Translations under genes and position numbers: made by a program
The notes under the pieces: generated by a model
The model's input: the letters and a program-made list of their open reading frames with translations, nothing else
Database searches by the model: none
What the model was told of the DNA's origin: nothing
Part shown: in pieces, positions 43,683 through 53,092 of the stretch
Numbering within the stretch: the stretch's first letter is position 1
Layout of the letters: every line of letters starts with the position of its first letter
DNA from: Burkholderiales bacterium
Lineage (GTDB): Bacteria > Pseudomonadota > Gammaproteobacteria > Burkholderiales > Burkholderiaceae_C
DNA: 64,000 bases
Assembly: GCA_016000195.1 (NCBI GenBank)
Contig: JAECRO010000007.1
Location: 1-64,000, forward strand
Direction: 5' to 3'

Positions 43683-45449
43683 ATGCTGTGGCAGGCACTG
43701 ACCACCGTGCGCGACCTGGGCCGACTGCACGATATTGCCTCCATCCTGATCCGCTACGGCTTTGGCGACATGGTGCGCCGGATGGGGCTGGCCAATGCGC
43801 TGGAGAAAGCCGGGCGCGCATTGCACTGGAGCGACGCGCAGGAGTTCGCCCACCTGCCCCCGCCCGCCCGGGTGCGCCGGGCGCTGGAAGACATGGGGCC
43901 GACCTTCGTCAAGCTCGGCCAGGTGCTGGCCACCCGGGTTGACCTGTTCGAGCCTGAATGGATCACCGAATTCAGCAAGCTGCAGGACAGCGCGCCCCCC
44001 TTGCCCTACGACGCCCTGCGCCAGCAGCTGACCGAAGACCTGGGCGCGCCGCCCGAGGACATCTTTGCCGCCTTCGACCCGGTGCCGGTGGCGGCCGCGT
44101 CCATCGCGCAGGTGCATCGCGCCCGCCTGAAGGACGGCAGCGAGGTGGTCATCAAGGTGCGCCGGCCCGGCATCCGGCCCGTCATCGAAGCCGACCTGCG
44201 CTGGCTCGCCCGGCTGGCCGAGCTGGCCGAGGCGCAAAGCCCGGAACTGCGCGGTTTTCACCCGCAGGAGGTGGTGCGCCAGTTTTCCCGGTCGCTGCGA
44301 AACGAGCTTGATTTCGCCGTCGAATGCCGCAATGCCGAGCGCATCGCCGAGAATTTCGCCGGCTATGCCGACCCCGACGAGCCCCTTGGCGGCCCTGGCG
44401 ACCTCTCGGCCGAAGCGGCAGCCGAACCGCCGCCGCCGGCAGGCCCGGTCATCGTCATTCCGCGCGTTTACTGGCAATGGAGCGGTGAGCGGGTGTGCGT
44501 GCAGACGTTCATCGACGGCATCTCGGGGCGCAGGCTGGCCGCCCTCGACCAGGCCGGCCTTGACCGCAAGATGCTCGCCCGGCGCGGCGCGCGCGCGGTG
44601 CTGAAGATGATCGTCGAGGACGGTTTTTTCCACGCCGACCCGCACCCCGGCAACGTGTTCTACCTGCCGGGCAACCGCATCGCCTTCATCGACTTCGGCA
44701 TGGTCGGGCGGCTCAGCGAACTGCGCCGCGACCAGCTGACCCGCCTGCTGCTGGGCCTGGTCAAGCACGATTCGGCGCGCGTTGCCGATGTGATGCTCGA
44801 CTGGACCGGCAACGCTGCGGTGGACGAGGACGGCCTGACCCTGGAAATCCAGGCCTTCGTCGAGCAATACCACGGAGTGGCCCTCAAGCAGCTCAAGCTG
44901 GGCGGGATGCTGTCCGACCTGGTGGCGATCTTGCGGCAGCACCAGCTGGAACTGCCCGCCGACCTGAGCCTGCTGATCAAGGCCTTCATCTCGCTGGAGG
45001 GCATGGGCCGCGAGCTGGACCCGGACTTTGAAATGGCCAGCGAAGCCATGCCCATGCTGGAGCAGGCGATGCGCGCGCGTTACGCCCCCGCAGCCGTCCT
45101 CAAGCGCGGCTGGCACGCGGCGAGCGAGGTGTTTTCGCTGCTGGCCGGCCTGCCCCGGGACCTCTCGCGGCTGCTGCGCGCCGCCCGTCGCGGACGGCTG
45201 GAAGTCCACATCGACGTGCTGCATTTGAAGCGTGTCGGCAACCAGCTCGACAGCGCCGCCAACCGGCTGGTCGTCGGCATCGTCGTGGCCGCGCTCATCG
45301 TCGGCTCCTCCATCGTCATGACCGTGCCCGGCGGCCCCAGCCTGCTCGGGCTGCCGCTTTTCGGCCTGCTCGGCTTCCTCGGCGCCGTGGCCGGCAGCCT
45401 GTGGCTTTTGCTGTCGATCTGGAGAAGTGGCAAGGCGGACCGGGAATGA
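43683..45449 (+). CDS. UbiB/AarF-family kinase-like protein
   Basis: A 588-residue ABC1/UbiB atypical kinase. MGPTFVKLGQVLATRVDLF is the family KxGQ motif. PVAAASIAQVHRARLKDGSEVVIKVRRPGI holds the Ala-rich nucleotide loop and Lys. FFHADPHPGNVFYLPGNRIAFIDFGMVGRL carries catalytic residues. Two C-terminal TM helices (VVGIVVAALIVGSSIVMTV; LLGFLGAVAGSLWLLLSIW) anchor it. It supports ubiquinone biosynthesis or related lipid handling. No ubiE/ubiJ neighbours, so it may be a UbiB paralogue. The stop overlaps the patatin gene (ATGA). Confidence 0.9.
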   Translation: MLWQALTTVRDLGRLHDIASILIRYGFGDMVRRMGLANALEKAGRALHWSDAQEFAHLPPPARVRRALEDMGPTFVKLGQVLATRVDLFEPEWITEFSKLQDSAPPLPYDALRQQLTEDLGAPPEDIFAAFDPVPVAAASIAQVHRARLKDGSEVVIKVRRPGIRPVIEADLRWLARLAELAEAQSPELRGFHPQEVVRQFSRSLRNELDFAVECRNAERIAENFAGYADPDEPLGGPGDLSAEAAAEPPPPAGPVIVIPRVYWQWSGERVCVQTFIDGISGRRLAALDQAGLDRKMLARRGARAVLKMIVEDGFFHADPHPGNVFYLPGNRIAFIDFGMVGRLSELRRDQLTRLLLGLVKHDSARVADVMLDWTGNAAVDEDGLTLEIQAFVEQYHGVALKQLKLGGMLSDLVAILRQHQLELPADLSLLIKAFISLEGMGRELDPDFEMASEAMPMLEQAMRARYAPAAVLKRGWHAASEVFSLLAGLPRDLSRLLRAARRGRLEVHIDVLHLKRVGNQLDSAANRLVVGIVVAALIVGSSIVMTVPGGPSLLGLPLFGLLGFLGAVAGSLWLLLSIWRSGKADRE

Positions 45450-46462
45450 GCGCGCGGCCCGCGCTGCTGCCTGGCGGCCGGCCCGTCCGCCGCCCGAGGA
45501 TTGGCCTGGCGCTGGGCAGCGGCTCGGCGCGCGGGCTCGCGCATCTGGGCGTGATCCGCGCCATCGCGGACGCCGGCATCGAGCTGGACTTCATTGCCGG
45601 CACCAGCATGGGCGCGCTGATCGGGGCCATCCATGCCGCCGGCAAGCTCGATGAACTGGAGGCCACGTTTCAGGCCTTCGACTGGAAAAAGACGGCGTCC
45701 TTCTTCGATGTCGTGCTGCCCAAGTCCGGCCTGCTCGACGGCGCCAGGGTCAGCGATCTGGTGCGGACCCTGGTTCACGCCGAAACCATCGAGGCGCTGG
45801 CCAGGCCCTTTGCCGCCGTGGCCACCGACATCGTGAGCGGCGAGGAAGTGGTCATCCGCAGCGGCGACGTGATCGAGGCGGTGCGCGCCAGCATCTCGGT
45901 GCCGGGCATCTTTACGCCGGTGCGCAGCAACGGCCGGGTGCTGGTGGACGGCGGCCTGACCAACCCGGTGCCGGTGAGTGCCGTGCGCGCCATGGGCGCG
46001 GAGTTCGTGATCGCGGTCGATCTGAACCACCAGATCATCGCCGGCAAGAACATGAAGCCGCTGCTGAACACCGCAAGCATCAGCGGCGCTGGCGACAACC
46101 GTGCGGCAGGCGCGTTTTCGCGCTGGGTGGGCGGCTACCGCGTGTCGATGCAGGAGCTCAAGCAAAAGCTGCTCGCCGGGGACGACCCGGTCGCCGCGCA
46201 ATTCAGGAAATGGAGTTCGGCGGAACCGCTGCCCAGCATTTTTGAAGTGCTGCTGGCCTCGATCAACATCATGGAAACCCGCATCACGCAAACCCGGCTG
46301 ACCCTCGACCGGCCGGACCTGCTCATCCAGCCCCCGCTGGGGCATATCCGCTTTCTGGAGTTCGGCCGCGCCGAGGAAATCATTGCCATCGGCTATGCAA
46401 GCGCGCAAGAAGCACTGGCCGCCTTGCCTGGCAGCATGCTGAGGGCCGGGCCTGATGCCTGA
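45446..46462 (+). CDS. Patatin-like phospholipase (RssA type)
   Basis: A 338-residue serine hydrolase. IGLALGSGSARGLAHLGVIRAI gives the oxyanion hole. FIAGTSMGALIGA contains the nucleophile Ser (GxSxG), and VLVDGGLTNPVPV contains the catalytic Asp. Probably a cytoplasmic lipase or lysophospholipase. It begins four bases before the upstream stop, so it is translated with the UbiB-like gene. Confidence 0.88.
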   Translation: MSARPALLPGGRPVRRPRIGLALGSGSARGLAHLGVIRAIADAGIELDFIAGTSMGALIGAIHAAGKLDELEATFQAFDWKKTASFFDVVLPKSGLLDGARVSDLVRTLVHAETIEALARPFAAVATDIVSGEEVVIRSGDVIEAVRASISVPGIFTPVRSNGRVLVDGGLTNPVPVSAVRAMGAEFVIAVDLNHQIIAGKNMKPLLNTASISGAGDNRAAGAFSRWVGGYRVSMQELKQKLLAGDDPVAAQFRKWSSAEPLPSIFEVLLASINIMETRITQTRLTLDRPDLLIQPPLGHIRFLEFGRAEEIIAIGYASAQEALAALPGSMLRAGPDA

Positions 46463-46483
46463 AGTTCCCCGCCAACCGCGGAG

Positions 46484-46545
46484 CCAGCTATGCTTTTAAT
46501 AGCTGGTTGCGCCCGTGCCGCCTGCGCCAGCAGGCTATTTTGTTT
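46484..46545 (+). repeat. Dispersed ATAGCTGC repeat, copy 9; likely terminator
   Basis: CCAGCTAT (46484-46491) pairs with ATAGCTGG (46499-46506). Then TTGCGCCCG, CCTGCGCCAGCAGGC and TTTTGTTT follow. It lies between the convergent patatin and gshA genes, where a bidirectional terminator is expected. Confidence 0.65.
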
Positions 46546-46559
46546 AAAACTGCCCCCGG

Positions 46560-48143
46560 TCAGCCGTGCATCGCTTCGCGCACCGGCACATCCAGGCATT
46601 CGGCCGAGACGTAGTGCAGGCGGTATTCCTCGAACGGCAGGCTGTCGGCGGCTTCGATCTTCTTTTGCGCCTCGACCGACTGCAGGGTCAGCGCGGTGAA
46701 GTGCGCCAGTTGCGTGTCCGTCAGGGGCAGGCTTTGCAGGGCCGTCCTGGTTTTCAGCGACTGGGCGCGGGCAAACTGCACAAAGGAGCCGGCAAAGCCT
46801 TGCGTCATCGCCGCCAGCACGCGGGCCGACGGCAGCGTGTCGGCATCGGCCAGCCCGGCGGCGGCCGCCGCCAGCGCCTCGCGGTATTGCGTGCCGCCGT
46901 GCGCGGCATCGAGCGCGGCGGCAATCGGCGCGCACTGGGCCAGCACTTCGCCACCCCATTCGACCAGCGGCACCTCGCCGCCCTGGCGCTTGAGCATGGC
47001 GCCGGGTTCGCGGCCGCGCGCGGCGGTCTGGTGCTGGTTGTGCTTGAGTTCATTGATTTCGGCCGGCGTGTCGGGCGGGCTGTCGGACAGCAGGCAGTGC
47101 AGCAAAAACACATCGATGAAACGCATCGTCTGCGCGTTGATGCCGACCGGCTCGAACGGGTCCAGGTCCATCAGCCGGACCTCGATGTATTCGACGCCGC
47201 GCTCGCGCAGCGCATGCAGCGGGCGCTCGCCCTGGCGAATCACGCGCTTGGGGCGGATGGTGCCGTAGAACTCGTTTTCGATCTGCAGGAGCGTGGTGGC
47301 GAGCTGGTTGTAGTCGCCGCCGGGGTTGCGGATGCCCACGGCTTCATAGGCCGGATAGGGCCGGCTCAGCGCGTCCTGCAGCGACGCGGCATAGCCTTCA
47401 AGGCTGTTGTAGCTGACGGCCAGCGACGCCTGCGCATCGCTCTGGTAGCCCAGCCGCCCCATGCGCAGCGACGTGCCGTGCGGCATGTACATGGTGGTGT
47501 CGGTCAGTTTTTGCAGCTCGTGCTGGCGGCCGGCGACAAAGCTCGAACACACCGCCGGCGAGGCGCCGAACAAATACAGCAGCAAAAACGCCTGGCGGCG
47601 GAAGTTGCGGATCAGCGCGAAATACTGCTCGCTGCTCACGCCGGGCAGCGACCAGTTGTAGTGAATGCCCGAGATCGTCTGCATGCGCCGGCCATAGCGG
47701 TGCGACAGGCCCATGCGGTACACGCTCTTGGCACGGCCGACGTTGGACGAGCCGAAGCGGGCAATCGGAATGGTTTCGTCGGTCGGCAGGCCGCAGGGCA
47801 TGCTCGACACCCAGAGCATTTCGTCGCCGTTTTCCTGCAGCGCGCGGTAGGTGAACTGGTGCAGTTGCGTGAGTTCTTCCAGCGCCGCCTCGGGGCTGGC
47901 ATGCGCGCTGGTGACGAGTTCGACCTGCGACTCGCTGAAGTCGGTGGTGATGCTCGGGTGCGTCAGCGCCGAGCCGAGGGCCTTGGGGTGCGGCGTCAGC
48001 GCCAGCGCGCCGCTGGGCTGGGCGCGCAGGCTTTCCTTTTCAATGCCGCGGCGCATGCCCTTGAGCTGCTGGGGGGTGAGCGCTTTCAGGCGGCTCAGGC
48101 GGTTTTGAAAAATCGCGTCGGCGGGTGCCTGCAATTGGGTCAT
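46560..48143 (-). CDS. gshA: Glutamate--cysteine ligase
   Basis: A 527-residue enzyme for the first step of glutathione synthesis (ATP-dependent gamma-Glu-Cys formation). It is of the proteobacterial GshA type: RRGIEKESLRAQPSGALALTPHPKALGSALTHP, then FSESQVELVT, SVYRMGLSHRYGRRMQTISGIHYNWSLP and EYIEVRLMDLDPFEPVGINAQTMRF. Length agrees with the family. No gshB nearby. Glutathione supply would also serve the sulfide and thioredoxin systems in this window. Confidence 0.95.
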   Translation of the reverse strand: MTQLQAPADAIFQNRLSRLKALTPQQLKGMRRGIEKESLRAQPSGALALTPHPKALGSALTHPSITTDFSESQVELVTSAHASPEAALEELTQLHQFTYRALQENGDEMLWVSSMPCGLPTDETIPIARFGSSNVGRAKSVYRMGLSHRYGRRMQTISGIHYNWSLPGVSSEQYFALIRNFRRQAFLLLYLFGASPAVCSSFVAGRQHELQKLTDTTMYMPHGTSLRMGRLGYQSDAQASLAVSYNSLEGYAASLQDALSRPYPAYEAVGIRNPGGDYNQLATTLLQIENEFYGTIRPKRVIRQGERPLHALRERGVEYIEVRLMDLDPFEPVGINAQTMRFIDVFLLHCLLSDSPPDTPAEINELKHNQHQTAARGREPGAMLKRQGGEVPLVEWGGEVLAQCAPIAAALDAAHGGTQYREALAAAAAGLADADTLPSARVLAAMTQGFAGSFVQFARAQSLKTRTALQSLPLTDTQLAHFTALTLQSVEAQKKIEAADSLPFEEYRLHYVSAECLDVPVREAMHG

Positions 48144-48457
48144 ATGGATATTCCCTCGGATTCCTGGATTGGCGTGGAAGTTATCACAGGCCCGTGCTTC
48201 GCGCTGTGGCGGGCCATTTGCCGGTATGGCCGTGGGCCGCCCGTGCGGGATGGCGGCAGGCCGAACCCCGGTCGTTTGCCGGTCGTCTGCCGGCCAGTGC
48301 TGTCCTGCACGGCCCGATTTTCCTGTGGACTTGCACCGCTCAAACCGGTGCTCAAGCCAGCTTCAGGCTGTTATGGTGCTACGTTATCAATAGCAGCATG
48401 CGCCCGCCAATCATGCGCAAACGGCAGTTTTTGGCATTTTTTCGACCGATTTCCGGC
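48144..48457. other. Intergenic region with repeat copy 10
   Basis: About 310 bases between two minus-strand genes. It contains a copy of the dispersed element at 48378-48440 (TATCAATAGCAGCATGCGCC, ATCATGCGCAAACGGC, TTTTT). The remainder has no supported gene; the gshA promoter should lie at its left end. Confidence 0.55.
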
Positions 48458-49120
48458 TCAGGCCAGCACGCGCAGCAGCCACTGTTCCAGGTCGGCCACT
48501 TCCTGCGGGCAGACCGAATGCTCCATCAGGTATTCATGCCATTCGACGGGGTAGCCCATGGCGATCAGCGCATCGCGTGTGGCCACGGCGCGCGGCAGCG
48601 CGACCACGCCGTCGCGCGAGCCGTGGGCCAGGAAGATCGGCACGTCCTTGTTGGCGGCGCTGCCTTCGACAAGCGTTTTTTCAGCCAGCGGCAGATAGCC
48701 CGACAGGCCCGCAATGCCGGCCAGCCGCTCTTTGTGGCGCAAACCGGCCATGAGCGCCATGGCGCAGCCCTGCGAGAAACCGGCGACCACGATGCGGCTG
48801 GCCGGAATGCCGCGCGCTTTTTCGTTGGCAATGATGGCTTCCATGGCCGCCTGGGTCTGGCGCATGCCGGCTTCGTCCTGGCGGCTGACCAGGTCGGCGC
48901 CCAGGATGTCGTACCAGGCGGGCATGCTGTAGCCGCCGTTGATCGTCACCGGCATGTGCGGCGCGCTCGGAAACAAAAAGCGCACCGGCCCGATGGGGGA
49001 CAGGTCAAGCTGCTCGGCAATCGGCACGAAGTCGCGCCCGTCGGCACCCAGGCCGTGCATGATGAGAATGGTGGCGACGGGGTCTTCGCCGGTCTGGGCT
49101 TCAATGATCTGGAGGGACAT
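48458..49120 (-). CDS. Alpha/beta hydrolase, carboxylesterase/phospholipase type
   Basis: A 220-residue esterase. ILIMHGLGADGRDFVPIAEQL is the oxyanion region, VVAGFSQGCAMAL the nucleophile elbow (GxSxG), DVPIFLAHGSRDGVV the Asp region, and HEYLMEHSVC the catalytic His. This is the EstB/Fj81 carboxylesterase family of small acyl esters. ATG 49120 gives the usual MSLQIIE-type start; upstream residues are unlikely to be coding. Confidence 0.88.
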   Translation of the reverse strand: MSLQIIEAQTGEDPVATILIMHGLGADGRDFVPIAEQLDLSPIGPVRFLFPSAPHMPVTINGGYSMPAWYDILGADLVSRQDEAGMRQTQAAMEAIIANEKARGIPASRIVVAGFSQGCAMALMAGLRHKERLAGIAGLSGYLPLAEKTLVEGSAANKDVPIFLAHGSRDGVVALPRAVATRDALIAMGYPVEWHEYLMEHSVCPQEVADLEQWLLRVLA

Positions 49121-49366
49121 GCGCTTGCCAATAAAAAAAAGGAAGGAAAACAAAGGTCGGGAGGCAGCTGCGGCTATCTATTAGCGCAGGCCATTCCGGC
49201 CCACCTCAATGGCTGATTTTAATGCGTCCTGCCATCCGATGACCGGGCAGGACGCAGGCGCAGGCTTGCTGGTGCTGCATCCAGTTGACCAGCGGATGCG
49301 TACTTTGGGGGCAGCTTGCGGCATGATGATCGAACTGCGTTCGTAGGGCTTTTTGAAAGCGTCGAT

Positions 49367-49831
49367 ATGAAAACCAGTTCAACCCTCCCTTCTCTTTTTC
49401 CTTGCCGCCTGGCGCGGTGGCTGGCGGCGGCGCTTGCTGCCTGCATGCTTTGGGGAGCGGCTCAGGCGGCGCCGCTCACTGACGCCGACGAGAAAAGCGT
49501 GCGCGCCGTGGTCGAGGGCCAGCTGGCGGCGCTGGCCAGGGACGATGCCAGCGCGGCGTTTTCGTTTGCCGCGCCCAGCGTGCGCGCCAGCGTCGGCTCG
49601 GCGGCGCAGTTCATGGCGCTGGTCCGCAGGAGCTATCCGGCCATCTACCGCCCCGCTTCAGCCGCTTTCCTCAAGCCCGAAGACCACCATGGACAAGTCC
49701 TGCAGCGGGTGCAGTTGATGGATGACGACGGCAATGCCTGGCTGGCGCTTTACAGCCTGGAGCGGCAAAAAGACAAGTCCTGGCGCATCACCGGCTGCCA
49801 GGTCGTCCCGAACAAGGGACGGATGGCCTGA
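49367..49831 (+). CDS. DUF4864 exported protein
   Basis: A 154-residue secreted protein: signal peptide (FPCRLARWLAAALAACMLWGAAQA), then LTDADEKSVRAVVEGQLAALARDDASAAFSFAAPSVRASVGSAAQFMALVRRSYPAIYRPA, the cystatin/NTF2-like DUF4864 pattern. The C-terminus is DKSWRITGCQVVP. Role unknown. It is followed by the palindromic CCTTCCCCC element. Confidence 0.82.
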   Translation: MKTSSTLPSLFPCRLARWLAAALAACMLWGAAQAAPLTDADEKSVRAVVEGQLAALARDDASAAFSFAAPSVRASVGSAAQFMALVRRSYPAIYRPASAAFLKPEDHHGQVLQRVQLMDDDGNAWLALYSLERQKDKSWRITGCQVVPNKGRMA

Positions 49832-49849
49832 CCGGGCGCCCCGGTTTTG

Positions 49850-49874
49850 CTCCTTCCCCCGCTGGGGGAAGGAG
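49850..49874. repeat. Palindromic CTCCTTCCCCC...GGGGGAAGGAG element, copy 1
   Basis: An 11-base arm, CGC-type loop and the complementary arm, preceded by GGTTTTGC. Related copies are at 52996-53019 and 55656-55680, all intergenic and downstream of genes, so they could act as stem-loop terminators or RNA-stabilising elements. Confidence 0.7.
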
Positions 49875-49931
49875 TCAGTCGCAAGCCCTCGGAAGTCGCT
49901 GCTAAAAAATAGCGATAGCGTCCTCGCCCGT

Positions 49932-51521
<1,590 letters not shown>

Positions 51522-51540
51522 ATTGACTCCTTAAAGCATC

Positions 51541-51582
51541 ATTTTGACTACTTTACACCCGTATCTTTTTGACTCCTACACA
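51541..51582. promoter_or_regulatory. Direct TTTTGACT repeats, candidate NorR sites
   Basis: TTTTGACTACTTTACACC (from 51542) and TTTTTGACTCCTACACAT (from 51567) are about 25 bases apart. A third TTGACTCCTT at 51523 overlaps the norR ribosome site. They lie 50-85 bases before the hmp sigma-54 element, a suitable place for enhancer sites, but do not show a clean GT-N7-AC. Confidence 0.45.
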
Positions 51583-51602
51583 TTGCAAACGGCTCCAAGT
51601 GC

Positions 51603-51616
51603 TTGATCCATATCAA
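51603..51616. promoter_or_regulatory. FNR/Anr-type box upstream of hmp
   Basis: TTGATCCATATCAA is a perfect match to TTGAT-N4-ATCAA. It lies 10 bases before the sigma-54 -24 element, so FNR could repress, or drive a second promoter for, hmp. The left half also overlaps an IHF-like CAAGTGCTTGATC. Confidence 0.75.
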
Positions 51617-51625
51617 TCACCGGGC

Positions 51626-51641
51626 TGGCACGACTATTGAA
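51626..51641 (+). promoter_or_regulatory. Sigma-54 promoter of hmp
   Basis: TGGCACGACTATTGAA: perfect -24 TGGCACG and -12 TTGA with 11-base phasing, like the promoters at 23516 and 28356. About 70 bases upstream of the ATG at 51712. Confidence 0.75.
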
Positions 51642-51711
51642 TAAGGAGCTTATCGGCAGCTTGCCCGGCTTCGCATGGTGCGAGGCGCGAACTGCCTTCA
51701 TTGGAGAATTC

Positions 51712-52893
51712 ATGCTGACCCCAGAACAACGCGCCATCGTCAAATCCACCGTCCCCCTGCTGGAGACCGGCGGCGAGGCGCTGACCACCCATTTCTACCA
51801 GATCATGCTGGCCGGGCATCCCGAGGTGCGGCCGTTTTTCAACCAGGCGCACCAGGCCAACGGCGACCAGCCGCGCGCGCTGGCCAACGGCGTGCTGATG
51901 TATGCGCGCAACATCGACCGGCTGGAGCAGCTCGGCGGGCTGGTCAACCAGATCATCCAGAAGCATGTCTCGCTGCAGATCGAGGCGGCGCATTACCCGG
52001 TGGTCGGCGCCTGCCTGCTGCGCGCCATCCGCGAGGTGCTGGGCGCTGACATTGCCACCGACGCAGTGATTGCTGCGTGGGCTGCGGCCTACCAGCAGCT
52101 GGCCGACATCCTGATCGGCGCGGAAGAAAAGATTTACGCCGACGTGGCCGCAGCCCCGGGCGGCTGGCGCGGCGGCCGCGCGTTTCGCGTGGCGCGCAAG
52201 GTGGCAGAAAGCGCCGAGATCACCTCGTTCTACCTGGAGCCGCAGGACGGCGGCGCGCTGGTCAGCTTCGAGCCCGGCCAGTACATCGGCCTGCGCCTGG
52301 TGGTGAACGGCCAGGAAATCCGCCGCAATTATTCGCTCTCGGCCGCGCCCAACGGCAGCGATTACCGCATCAGCGTCAAGCGCGAGCCGGGCGGCGTGGC
52401 CTCGAATTACCTGCATGACCAGGTGCATGAAGGCGATGTGCTGGAGCTGGCTCCGCCGGCCGGCGAATTCGTGCTGGCGCAAAGCGACAAGCCGCTGGTG
52501 CTCATCAGCGGCGGCGTCGGCATCACGCCCACCATGGCCATGCTGGACGCGGCCTTGCTGGGAACGCGGCCGGTGCATTTCATTCACTTTGCGCGCAACC
52601 GCTCGGTCCACGCCTTTCGCGCCGCCATCGAGGCACGCCACGCGAAACATTCGCAGCTCAAGCGCTTTTATGTGTACGACGAAGCTGCGGACGAAGTGCC
52701 GGCGCCGCACGCCACCGGCCTGCTCAGCAGCGCGCAACTGGCCGAATACCTGCCGGTTTCGCGCGACGTGGACGCCTACTTTCTAGGCCCCAAGCCCTTC
52801 ATGCGGCATGTGAAAAAGCAGCTGCGCGAGCTGGGCGTGCCTGAATCGCAGACCCGCTACGAGTTTTTTGGCCCGGCCAGCGCGCTGGAATGA
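51712..52893 (+). CDS. hmp: Flavohaemoglobin, nitric oxide dioxygenase
   Basis: A 393-residue enzyme converting NO and O2 to nitrate. The globin domain (1-140) has proximal His85 in IIQKHVSLQI and YARNI. The FAD domain has GQYIGLRLVVNGQEIRRNYSLS, and the NAD domain VLISGGVGITPTMAML and YFLGPKPFM. GGAG lies directly before ATG 51712. Divergent from norR; the promoter has sigma-54 and FNR elements, and NsrR (18199) could also act on it. Confidence 0.96.
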   Translation: MLTPEQRAIVKSTVPLLETGGEALTTHFYQIMLAGHPEVRPFFNQAHQANGDQPRALANGVLMYARNIDRLEQLGGLVNQIIQKHVSLQIEAAHYPVVGACLLRAIREVLGADIATDAVIAAWAAAYQQLADILIGAEEKIYADVAAAPGGWRGGRAFRVARKVAESAEITSFYLEPQDGGALVSFEPGQYIGLRLVVNGQEIRRNYSLSAAPNGSDYRISVKREPGGVASNYLHDQVHEGDVLELAPPAGEFVLAQSDKPLVLISGGVGITPTMAMLDAALLGTRPVHFIHFARNRSVHAFRAAIEARHAKHSQLKRFYVYDEAADEVPAPHATGLLSSAQLAEYLPVSRDVDAYFLGPKPFMRHVKKQLRELGVPESQTRYEFFGPASALE

Positions 52894-52902
52894 TGCGCTG
52901 AA

Positions 52903-52960
52903 CACTATTGTTTTGATAGCTGCCTGCGCACGTCCTGCTTGCGCAGAAGGCATTTTTTAT
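52903..52960 (+). repeat. Dispersed ATAGCTGC hairpin repeat, copy 11
   Basis: TTTTGATAGCTGCCTGCGCA, TTGCGCAGAAGGC and TTTTTT: a full-length copy directly downstream of hmp, plausibly its terminator. Confidence 0.7.
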
Positions 52961-52995
52961 CAAGGAATGTAACTACTCGGCGTTTCTGGTTTTGC

Positions 52996-53019
52996 GCCTT
53001 CCCCCGCTGGGGGAAGGAG
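52996..53019. repeat. Palindromic CCTTCCCCC element, copy 2
   Basis: GCCTTCCCCC and GGGGGAAGGAG around CGCT, preceded by GGTTTTGC as in copy 1. Located between hmp and the GH5 gene ends. Confidence 0.65.
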
Positions 53020-53092
53020 TCAAACGGACATCTTCAGCCGCTTGCTCAATTGGCGCCGATGTAGTCTTTCTTGCCCACTTCCACGCATCCGG

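Noticed and set aside
43633-43683. 16-codon ORF MHNETGQPAHSPGGKD before the UbiB-like gene
   Set aside because: Too short to support; could be a leader but there is no attenuator-like structure.
46566-48554. 662-codon plus-strand frame opposite gshA
   Set aside because: Shadow of gshA; composition is Arg/Ala/Gly/Gln-rich without domain.
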